Positions 38,568 to 47,800 of a DNA stretch of 64,000 nucleotides are shown one piece after another. Source of the stretch: Bacteroidota bacterium (GTDB taxonomy: Bacteria; Bacteroidota; Bacteroidia; Flavobacteriales; Schleiferiaceae); contig JANSYJ010000007.1 of NCBI GenBank assembly GCA_024742495.1, forward strand, positions 62,001-126,000. Direction: 5' to 3'. The position numbers and the translations under genes are program-made. Position 1 is the stretch's first letter. The number at the start of each line of letters is the position of its first letter. The notes beneath the pieces are model-generated. The model ran no database searches. It saw only the letters and a program-made list of their open reading frames with translations, and was not told the DNA's origin.

Positions 38568-38918
38568 TTAGTTGTTTTTACTAGTTAAAATTGATTTTGA
38601 TAGTTGAAATAGAATGATGATGTTTCCAAAATGAATGCTTCCCAGCAGTAAACAGAGGAAGCCGATATTATGAGCAACCAGACTTATTAATTCGGCCGAG
38701 CTATCTATTGACCGGTGCTGAACTAGATTGTAAACAGCGTAACCGGCATTGATCAAATAGTATCCCGTAAGGAGTAATCTATTGATATAGAGATCTAAAC
38801 CCTCGCTTGGGAATAAGGCTTTTAGGTAGGATGCCCCTTGATTATAAAGGCGAGCCCCGACAATGAAAATAATCCAAAGGGCTAGAATTAAATAGGAGAT
38901 GATATAGGTCCATTGCAT
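38568..38918 (-). CDS. Small membrane protein, first gene of a GbsR-linked operon
   Basis: A 116-residue protein with three hydrophobic helices (about 4-24, 49-65, 85-106). The shared core with the next gene is NRL-x(2)-TG-Y-L-N-G-A, then IDSS, then a Gly-rich last helix ending GNIIILFQL. No catalytic residues stand out. The ATG at 38918 is preceded by an 18-bp palindrome at 38944-38961, which is repeated in front of the regulator gene. A role in envelope or osmotic control is only inferred from the regulator family. Confidence 0.8.
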   Translation of the reverse strand: MQWTYIISYLILALWIIFIVGARLYNQGASYLKALFPSEGLDLYINRLLLTGYYLINAGYAVYNLVQHRSIDSSAELISLVAHNIGFLCLLLGSIHFGNIIILFQLSKSILTSKNN

Positions 38919-38943
38919 TTCGTACTTGTATTATATTTTAAAC

Positions 38944-38961
38944 TTTCAGTAAATATTGAAA
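38944..38961 (-). promoter_or_regulatory. Palindromic operator of the membrane-protein operon
   Basis: TTTCAGTAAATATTGAAA: arms TTTCA/TGAAA with an inner TA..TA dyad, 26 nt before the first ATG. The same 18-mer, with three further shared flanking bases, recurs at 39502-39519. An extra TTTCAATAT-like half-site (minus strand) lies next to it at about 38966-38974. Likely binding site of the GbsR-family protein. Confidence 0.75.
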
Positions 38962-38979
38962 CATATATTGAAAAAAATA

Positions 38980-39474
38980 TCAGCTAAACAGCTTCATTAG
39001 TCTTTTAAAGAACCAATTGCGATCGCTGCGTTCGAATTTCTCCATAACTGCAGTTAGGGTAGTAGTAAATTCCTGCATTTCGTTTAGTAGTTTGGTGAAA
39101 TGTGGATCACTCTGATCCTCTTTTGCTTTTAAATCATCAATCACTTGCAGTACAGGCGTAAGCTCTCTCTTTTTCCTTTCTGCTGCAATTTGTCTTGCAA
39201 TTTCCCAAATATCTTTGCCCGCCTCAAAGAACTCTTTGCGCTCGCCAGGTACAAAACGTTTCTTCACTAAGCCCCAGTCGATGAGGGCACGAATATTCAT
39301 ATTGGCATTACCGCGTGAAATTTGCAGGGCCTCCATAATCTCTTCCGTGCTCATAGCCTTAGAACTGCTCATCAGCAAGGCATGAATTGAGGACATGGTG
39401 CGGTTAATGCCCCAACTGCTCCCTAAACTTCCCCAAACTTGGATGAATTCTTTTTTGGCTTCCGAACTTTGCAT
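38980..39474 (-). CDS. GbsR/MarR-like transcriptional regulator
   Basis: From the ATG at 39474 the protein has 164 residues. It has the GbsR-family N-terminus FIQVWGSLGSSWGINRTMSS, a winged helix (STEEIMEALQISRGNANMNIRALIDWGLVKKRF) and a C-terminal coiled-coil-like tail. GbsR proteins repress genes for osmoprotectant uptake or synthesis in response to choline; in Bacteroidota many are of unknown effector. The TTG at 39480 is a less likely start. A -7 box ends just 4 nt upstream, so the message may be leaderless. The 18-bp palindrome at 39502 points to autoregulation. Confidence 0.87.
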   Translation of the reverse strand: MQSSEAKKEFIQVWGSLGSSWGINRTMSSIHALLMSSSKAMSTEEIMEALQISRGNANMNIRALIDWGLVKKRFVPGERKEFFEAGKDIWEIARQIAAERKKRELTPVLQVIDDLKAKEDQSDPHFTKLLNEMQEFTTTLTAVMEKFERSDRNWFFKRLMKLFS

Positions 39475-39477
39475 AGT

Positions 39478-39485
39478 CAAATGTA
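39478..39485 (-). promoter_or_regulatory. -7 promoter box of the GbsR-type gene
   Basis: TACATTTG on the minus strand matches TAnnTTTG and ends 3 nt before the ATG at 39474, leaving almost no 5' leader. The palindrome at 39502-39519 overlaps the expected -33 region. Confidence 0.6.
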
Positions 39486-39501
39486 AATATAAAATCAGAA
39501 C

Positions 39502-39519
39502 TTTCAGTAAATATTGAAA
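39502..39519 (-). promoter_or_regulatory. Palindromic operator of the GbsR-type gene
   Basis: Identical to the 38944-38961 site (TTTCAGTAAATATTGAAA). Its place over the promoter fits repression of the regulator's own gene. Confidence 0.75.
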
Positions 39520-39588
39520 GATATTTTAAAAATACTTTTATCGCTTATCAAAGTTTTGGCTTCGTGATTTATTGAGCATTTTAGCAAA

Positions 39589-41772
39589 ATGGCTGTCGAA
39601 TCTTCCACTACTGCAATTGAATTTTTAAACTATACTGCTCAGCACGTTTACTTAACGGGTAAGGCGGGAACTGGTAAAACAACCTTTTTGAGGGGCTTGG
39701 CGGAGCATTGTTCTAAGCCATTTATTGTTGTAGCTCCCACAGGGGTAGCGGCTCTAAATGCAGGAGGAGTCACCATACATTCCCAATTTTTATTTCCCTT
39801 AGGTGCCTACCTCGCGGAAGGAAGTGCGAGCCAATTTCCACACTTACAGCTTTTTGATAGCGGCTCTCTTAATAAAAGGCATCCTATTAATGCGGCACGC
39901 CGCAAGGTTTTGCAGGGAATTGAGCTTTTGGTTATTGATGAAATTAGCATGGTGAGAGCTGACATGCTAGATGCCATAGACAAGCGCCTGAGACAAGCTC
40001 GTAGAAAACAGCTTCCCTTTGGTGGGGTTCAACTTTTAATGATAGGCGATTTATATCAACTGCCGCCAATAATGCCAGAGGCCGAATGGCAGGTTTTAAA
40101 GAATCATTATCCTAGTCCTCATTTTTTTCATTCAAAATCGCTAAGTAAAGCGGGCTTTATTCAAATTGAACTGCATAAGGTATATAGACAGCAGGACGAT
40201 AATTTTGTAGCTATCCTTAATCGGATCAGGCATAACCAGGTTCTTGATTCGGATTTGGATCTCATCAATAAGCGAACTCAAGCCCGCATACCTCAAGATG
40301 CGATTCACTTAGTAACCCATCGGCAGCAAGCCCAAAACATTAATACTAAAAGATTAGAAGAACTGGATGCTAAAGAGTTTAGCTATTCAGCTTTAATTCG
40401 TGGTGACTTTCCAGAGCGAAATTTCCCTGCTGAAGAACAGTTAAAGTTAAAGCTTGGCGCTCAAGTAATGTTTATTAAGAATGATACCGAGGAAGGGGCC
40501 TATTACAATGGGAAGTTGGCGGAAATTATTGAATTGGAAAAGGATGGCATTTGGGTGAAGATGGAGGATCAAGATCGCTTCAAAGTGCCTAAAGACACCT
40601 GGAAGAATTCGAGGTATAAGTTAAATGATGATAAACAGTCTCTCGACGAAGAAGTTCTAGGAGAGTTTTCACAGTATCCGCTTCGTTTGGCATGGGCCAT
40701 CACCATTCATAAAAGTCAAGGCTTGAGCTTTGAACAGGCCATTATTGATTTGGGCCGAGCATTTGCCCCAGGTCAAGCCTATGTTGCCCTTACACGTTTA
40801 CGCAGCTTGGAAGGACTCTATCTAAAGGAGCCCTTGAGGCGCGATGCCATGATAGTTGATATAGAAGCGCAACGCTTTAGCCTAGAAAGATCTCAAGAGA
40901 ATCTTGAAGACAATTTGAAAGCCAGCAAAGAGCAATTTAAGCGTGATTACTTGTTAAATGTATTTCAGTGGCGATCTTGGCCTTATAGTTACACGGATTT
41001 TTGGCAGAGCTCTTATGAAAAGCTCAAATTAGAGAAGTACGACTTTAAAAGTCGCTTTAAGGCTATTGAATCAGGTATCATTGAAAATGAGAAACACGCT
41101 CAAAAGTTTCAGGCCCAACTTTATCACTTAATGCAGGAAGCTAAGGGTCCTGAAATTCAGGAACGCTTGGATAAGGCAAGAGCTTACTTTCTGCCGCGCA
41201 TAGAAGCGCTTCTAGTAGACTTTCAGGCCTTGAAACTGGAGTATGCACAACTCAGTCGAACCAAGCTCTTAGTAGAAGCCTTTGAGCTTCCCATTCAAGA
41301 GGGTTTTAAGATATTCTTGAATTTAAACATTCTAGAAGAAGCTTATTCATTTTTTAATGGAGAAGGCCCTTCGCCCATGGATATAGCTCAAAGGCGAAAG
41401 CCTCAACTTTGGGAGGAGATCATTTTAAAAGTTCCCAAGCCCAAGCTGAAAGCCAAGGCTAAGAGGGCTAAAAAGGGTGAAACCTATATTATCACCTATA
41501 ATTTAATAAAGGAGGCTAAGAGACCGGCAGAAATTGCCAAGGAAAGAAGCTTAAGTATTGCGACAATTTATCGTCATTGCCAGAAAGGTTTAAAGGAAGG
41601 AATCCTGAGTTTAAACGAGGTGTTGGATGCCAAGCAAATACAGGAGATGCAGACCTTATTGCAAAGTGGCAAGGCAGAAAACTCCTATCAATGGAGCCTA
41701 AAACATCCTCAATATCATCAGGATGAATGGCGTTTGGTCCTCCTAAATCAAGAGCTGGAATCAGAAGATTAA
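39589..41772 (+). CDS. PIF1-like helicase with C-terminal helix-turn-helix
   Basis: The 727-residue superfamily 1B helicase has Walker A GKAGTGKTT (about residues 24-32), APTGVAALNAGGVTIHS, the Walker B VIDEISMVRADMLDAID, LMIGDLYQLPPI and, near residue 375, the late motifs AWAITIHKSQGLSFEQA and FAPGQAYVALTRLRS. After about residue 430 there is a long helical region and a helicase-type HTH (RPAEIAKERSLSIATIYRHCQKG) near residues 640-675. Such helicases unwind DNA at forks or structured DNA; this domain layout is common in Bacteroidota, but its exact task is unknown. It runs divergently from the GbsR gene. Confidence 0.9.
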   Translation: MAVESSTTAIEFLNYTAQHVYLTGKAGTGKTTFLRGLAEHCSKPFIVVAPTGVAALNAGGVTIHSQFLFPLGAYLAEGSASQFPHLQLFDSGSLNKRHPINAARRKVLQGIELLVIDEISMVRADMLDAIDKRLRQARRKQLPFGGVQLLMIGDLYQLPPIMPEAEWQVLKNHYPSPHFFHSKSLSKAGFIQIELHKVYRQQDDNFVAILNRIRHNQVLDSDLDLINKRTQARIPQDAIHLVTHRQQAQNINTKRLEELDAKEFSYSALIRGDFPERNFPAEEQLKLKLGAQVMFIKNDTEEGAYYNGKLAEIIELEKDGIWVKMEDQDRFKVPKDTWKNSRYKLNDDKQSLDEEVLGEFSQYPLRLAWAITIHKSQGLSFEQAIIDLGRAFAPGQAYVALTRLRSLEGLYLKEPLRRDAMIVDIEAQRFSLERSQENLEDNLKASKEQFKRDYLLNVFQWRSWPYSYTDFWQSSYEKLKLEKYDFKSRFKAIESGIIENEKHAQKFQAQLYHLMQEAKGPEIQERLDKARAYFLPRIEALLVDFQALKLEYAQLSRTKLLVEAFELPIQEGFKIFLNLNILEEAYSFFNGEGPSPMDIAQRRKPQLWEEIILKVPKPKLKAKAKRAKKGETYIITYNLIKEAKRPAEIAKERSLSIATIYRHCQKGLKEGILSLNEVLDAKQIQEMQTLLQSGKAENSYQWSLKHPQYHQDEWRLVLLNQELESED

Positions 41773-41849
41773 TTATTGCTAAAAGCTGAATGGGCATTTC
41801 TTGAATTAATGCAATGCATCGGCCTCAGTTTTTATTTAAGCGCATAAAA

Positions 41850-41876
41850 AAACCCCGACCAAATTGGCCGGGGTTT
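41850..41876 (-). terminator. Terminator of the large T9SS gene
   Basis: AACCCCGACC and GGCCGGGGTT around AAATT. On the minus strand the stem is followed by T7. Its stem resembles that of the terminator at 18251. Confidence 0.8.
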
Positions 41877-41897
41877 CTAAGAATCTAATCTAGATTA

Positions 41898-44800
41898 TTA
41901 TTTCACACTCAGTCTGCGACGAGCGGTAAGTTCTCCAGAGCTAATTTCAATCATATACATTCCAGATGCAAGGTCACTTACATCCATATTGTAATTGAAT
42001 TCGCCACCTGCAGCACGTTCAGTAGTATAACGTACCTCACGACCTTGAGCATCGAGTAAGCGGATAACCGCGTCGGCGCTGCTTAGGGCACTAAAGTTAA
42101 GGTTTACACTGTAGCTAGCTGGGTTTGGATAAACATTCAAGCTGTTCGCAAGAGGGTTCTCATCGATTCCAATGTTCACATTGATATTGAAGGTCATTGT
42201 ATCACTACCACAAGCATTGCTTACGATAAGAGTTACAGTATAACCACCATTACCTAAGTAAATCATAGTGTCAATTGGGTTCGTTGAGGTAACACCGTTT
42301 CCGAAGTTCCACTCATAGGTATCAGCTCCAGTAGAAGCAGATCCATCAACATAGATTTCGTAGCCATTACCAACAATTGCACTGTCGATAGTGAAGCTAG
42401 CCACTGGAAGCGGTCCGCTTGCAGTAGAAGAATTCAATACGTTGAAAGCAGAAGTATCGCTACCACAAGTATCAGCAACATAAACGTCATAAGCAGTGCC
42501 TACAGTTAAGTTAGTGATCATGTATGGAGCAGTTACAATACCAGTCATGGTACCACTTCCTGGGGTAAATCCTGCAGGACCATACTCTAGGATGGATCCA
42601 CCGGTATTACTGTTCCAATCTACTTCGATTTCATCACAGCCTACATTGTTGGTAGCCCAGATAGAATCCGGCATTACACATGGAGCAGGAGCACCAGCAC
42701 AGTTGGTAGTAAAGCTTACTAAGGTATCACCTTGAGCAGTTAAACCACTAGCTACATAAGCGCCAGCACTTGCACCGGTAGGATCAAATACATTTAATCC
42801 AATTTCGCTTGGCCAACCTCCAGCAGCAGTAAGGCCTACTGCAGTAGTAAAGTTGTTACACAATTGAATAGAATCGGTAAAGAGGGTACCGGTGGTGAAG
42901 TTGGTACCCATGGTTCCAACGGGAATACCGTTTTGGTAAATGGTGATTTCAGCACCATTCCATCCATCACCGAAGGTGTCTAGTAAGTCAAATACATACC
43001 AACACTTATCGCTAGCCAAACAAAGATCGGTTTCTGCGGTAAGTGGACCAGTCCATACAGAAGTATCGCCAGGACCACAAATCTCACGCACATAAACGTC
43101 GTATTGAGTTGCTGGCAATAAACTGGTAATGGTAACAGGATGAGTGGTTGTAGTTTGTATAGATCCACTTCCTTGAGTGAAACCAGCTACGCCGTACTCA
43201 ACTTCCCAAGTAGTACCGGTACCGTTAGCGGTCCAATCTACAGTGATGTCGTTAAGGTTCTTAGCCGTTTGAACTAAGAAAGTAGGACGAGGACAAGATG
43301 CTCCCTGCTTAACGCTGAAATCATCAATGGCCATATCACCAGTAAAAGATGTGCCTCTATAACCTTCGAATACAAAGCTGTAGATGCCAGGAGCAAGACT
43401 TGAGATACTCACATTACGCTGTAAGAATGGGTCACTCTGTACAGGCTGCTGCTGACCAACAAGGCTATCGATAGCTGTACGCGTTCCAGTAGCGTCTTCA
43501 GCATAAAGAATAAGCTTATCCATAGTTGCACCGTGCATGTGGTACCAATACTCAACTTCAGGACCAACAACACCAGTGATGTCGATTGGAGGAGAAATTA
43601 ATTCAGAAGGTCCACCTGAAGAAGAGGTTTCTAAGTACATATATGTTCCACCTGGAGCAGTTGGAGTAGTGGCATCATTAAATGGTCCAGTACCGAAGCT
43701 ATTTTCATTGGCACCAGTTGCATCTTCAGACTCCCAACGAACAGTACCTGTTCCTTGAACGTGTGTCCAACAGTTTTCCCATCCAGAAGGAGTTCCTTGG
43801 GCAATGCCAATAGAGATACCTTCGAAGTTGGTGAAATAAGGAGCGGGGTTGCTAGTAGCACAAAGGGTGCTGAAGCAGAATGGTCCTCTCCAGAAACTAG
43901 TGTCACCTGGGCTACAGATTTCACGAACCCAAACACAGTATCCGGTTCCAGAAGTTAAACCACTTAATGAAACAGAAGAACCAGTTACGGATAACTGAGC
44001 GTTTCCTGGATCACCTAATGGATTGATACCATACTCATATTGGAAGTTAGTTCCACCACCTACGCCGGCCCAACTTACACTTGCCGTGGTAGTCGTGATG
44101 CTATTCACATCAAGGCTATCTGGACGAACACAGGTTGGAATTGCTTCGTAGTTGATATCATCTAAGAATATGGTTTGGAATGTACTATTCAGACCATGTG
44201 CAAAAGCAAAGTAGTCGTCAGTTCCATTATAACCATTAGCAGCATCTAAGTTTACGATGTACTCTAGCATGGCGCCAGATTGCATAATGATGGTATCGAG
44301 AGGATTGAAAGTAGAAGAGTCTAATGGATTACCCATAGATCCTACGATCAAAGTTCTCACGTTAAAGGTTGAGTTAGTTCTCGCAAAGAAACGCACGCGC
44401 TTATCTGAGGCAGTTAAGTCATTTGTTCTTGGAGAAACTAAAATCAACGAATTATTAGTAACACTACCATTATCCAATTCTACCACATTTGGTGCAGAAT
44501 TAGGCTGGTTGAAAGTACTACCTTGAATAGTTACACCATTAAAGGCACTAGTAGATAAGGTTGGATCTTCGTACTTGTTAAAACATCCTAGATCTAAGCC
44601 AGTGCTAAGACCATCAAAGTTCTCGAAGTAAGGAGCTGAAATAGTTAAACATTCAGTCTTGAAACAACTAGGTCCAATCCAAATACTGGTATCACCAGGG
44701 GCGCAGATTTCGCGAACCCAGAAACATTGGTTTGTACCGGCAGTTAATCCCGTAAGAGTTGTAGTATCATTGGTTGCCAATACGCGACTATTTGCAGCAG

Positions 44801-47800
44801 ATCCGAAAGGATTTGAACCAACTTCAACTTCAAATGTACCAGTACTTCCACTAAACGGAGTCCAAGTAACAACTGCATTCATGCTATCTACTTGTACTGT
44901 TGCTAAGTTGCTAACCTCAGGACAAGATGGAATGGCTTCGTAAACTACATCATCAATATATAAAGTACGGAAGTTAGCCGCTTGGCTATGGGCAAAAGCA
45001 AAGAACTGATCAGTGCCATTGTAACCATTAGCAGTAGTTAAATCAACTACGTAACGCGTAAATACAGATCCGTCAAGAACGATAGTGTCTAAAGGACTAA
45101 AAGTATTCGCATCTCCAGGGCTGCTCATCGTACCTACTACAACATCAGTTGTTGGAGTGGTAAGGAAGGAGCTCCTTGCAAAGAATACTACTCGCTTATC
45201 ACCAGCGGTCATATCTGTTGTTGGCGGTGAAACCAATAACAATGGTGCCGGAGAAGAGAATCCATTGTCCATCTCAACATAGTTAGGAGAGGAGATAGGA
45301 CCGTTAAAGGTGCTACTTTGGATTGTTACCCCTTGGAAAGTAGAAGTAGAAAGGGAAGCGTCTTCAATAGAGCTAAAACAACCTACATCTTTTGAACCTG
45401 AACTTAATGCATCCCAATTTTCAGTATAAGGTGCAGAGATTGGAGAACAAGGGGTACAGAATTGGAATGGTGCACTCCAAGAAGAAGTATCGCCAGGCTG
45501 ACAAACAGTACGTACTAAGAACTCATAACAAGTAAAAGGTGAAAGGGTATCTACCACAACACCTGAAGTAGTACTAAAGGCTTTTACACCAGCAGTAGTA
45601 GTAGTTCCTTGGTAAAACCCTGAAGGACCAAACCAATACTGGAAGTTAGCAGCACTACTTGCACCAGCCCAGTTTAAGGTAGCGGTTGTATCAAATACAT
45701 TACCCACATTTAATCCACCTGGAAGAGGACAAGCTACTGCTTCCAGCATAATGTCGTCAAGAGTGAAGCCATCACAACAAGTAGCTGAGAAAGTAGTCGA
45801 TTGACCTTCTTCTACCCAACGTAATTGAGTTGTAGCACCAACAGTTTGACCAGCAACACCTAAAGGAGCAACAATGTCCATTCCGATAATTGAATCATAA
45901 GCTCCTGAACTAGAGTTGTTCATAGAGGCAAGCTCAATCCATGGATCACTTACACTACCGCGTGCATAAACTTTGTTGTTAGGACGTGGTGTAGTGGTAT
46001 GACGCATCCAGTAAAAGCTCAACTCAATACCATTAGCGGTAGTGTAGTTGCTTAAATCTACGGTCATCACTAAGTCATTAGACTCCAAGTTTGATGCGAA
46101 GGTGGAACGACCAATATTCATAGCTTGTAGGCCATTTCTGTAGAAAGCGGTACCTGCCTGAAGGTCGAATTGACCGCTTGAACCTGGTGTCATAGTCCAA
46201 GAATAACTTGGATTACAAAGTTGGTCGGCACTAGTAAATACTGGACCAGCTGTATAATTTTCAAAACCTTCTATAATAGGTAAAACGGCTGGAGTAGTTA
46301 ATGCACAAGAAGTTGTACCTGTGGTAAATACTGGTAAACTAGCAACACCGCCAGAACAAGAATCTATTAAATAGAAGTCATAAGCAGTTTGCGCTGATAA
46401 ACCAGTAATTGTAATAGAGGAATCGGTAGTGCTCACAATAGTACCAGCACCTTGAGCGAAACCAGCTGTTCCGTACTCAATGCTGAAGTTAGTACCAGCA
46501 CCTGGGTCCCAAGATAAACCTAAAGAATCCGCAGTAGAAAAGGCTACTTGGAAGTTGGTAGAACGTGCACATAATTCTTCTTGAACAAGTACATTGTCAA
46601 TAAGGTACCACCAAGCCCAGGAGCCATTATCTTTATATACAAAGCGTACTTGAAGAGAATCATTAGCATAAGCTGTGATATCAATTTTCTGCTTATCTGG
46701 ATTACCAAAGGCACCAATTGTGGCACTTGAGTTTTGAAGGTTTACCCATGAAGTACCGTCCCAAACGTCAACAATTGCATTAGAACCTAATACTTGGTGG
46801 AACTGATCAAACTCTAGATAAAGAGTACCAGTAATACTACTTGCGTCGATATATGGACTTAATAATGTTTCGTCCATGGTAATTGCACCAGAACCAGCAT
46901 TATCACTATCCGCTTCAACCCAACCTGGAGATCCATCAAGACCAGCTGGGTTTGAGGTTGTAGTTGCAGAAGTAACATGTACCCAAGTATCGGTAGTATT
47001 ACCACCATCCTGAGCGATGAAACAACCTAAGCCAATATCAAAGTTTTCTGAGTAAGGTAAACTTTGCGTTAAGCATAAAGTACAAACGGTAAAAGGACCA
47101 GACCAAACTGAAGTACCATTACCAGAACCAGAACAATCTGTACGTAGGTAAATGTCGTAGCAAGAAGCAGAACTTAAACCAGCTACTGTACCGGTACCAG
47201 ATGTCATAGACCCAACAGTACCTGTTCCTTGAGTGTAACCTACAGGACCCCATTCGTACTGAACTGGGTTACCACCGCTACTGTAAGTGAAAGTAGCATT
47301 GGTAATACCAACTGAGCTTAAAGTAATGTTGGTTAACTGAGGACAAGCTGGAATAGCTTCATAAACGAAATCGTCAATGTAAATGTCATTGAAGGTATTT
47401 TCCATACCATGACCAAATACAATATGCTTGTCAGCACCATTATAACCACTAGATGCATTCATTGGCAAAATAACTAATTGCCATGCAGTAGAAAGGTTAG
47501 TGATGGTGTCAATCCAAGTAATGGCAGCACCAGGAGCCTGAGAGCTAACCGTTCCAATTAAAAGAGTATTGGTTGGAGATTGAGAAGCAACTTGGAACTT
47601 AATCTGACGACTGTTCGAAGTAAGGTCACTAAACTCAGGACTAATCGCAATTACGGTGTCTGTAGAAGAACCGTTGAAGCTATACATCTCCAATACATTG
47701 GTGCCGCTAAATGGCTGAGGACTGTTAAAAGCTGATAAAGTCTCAACACGCGCGTAAGCACTAGTACTAAAGTTGTTGTATTCTGTCCAACACTGTGCTG

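Noticed and set aside
41850-41876. Similar GC hairpins at 18251 and 41850 considered as a dispersed repeat element
   Set aside because: The shared part is the terminator stem only; both sit at gene ends, so convergence of terminators is enough.
42496-44943. Several plus-strand open frames inside the giant gene
   Set aside because: They mirror the Thr/Ser/Gly-rich repeat codons of the real gene; none has a signal or neighbour support.
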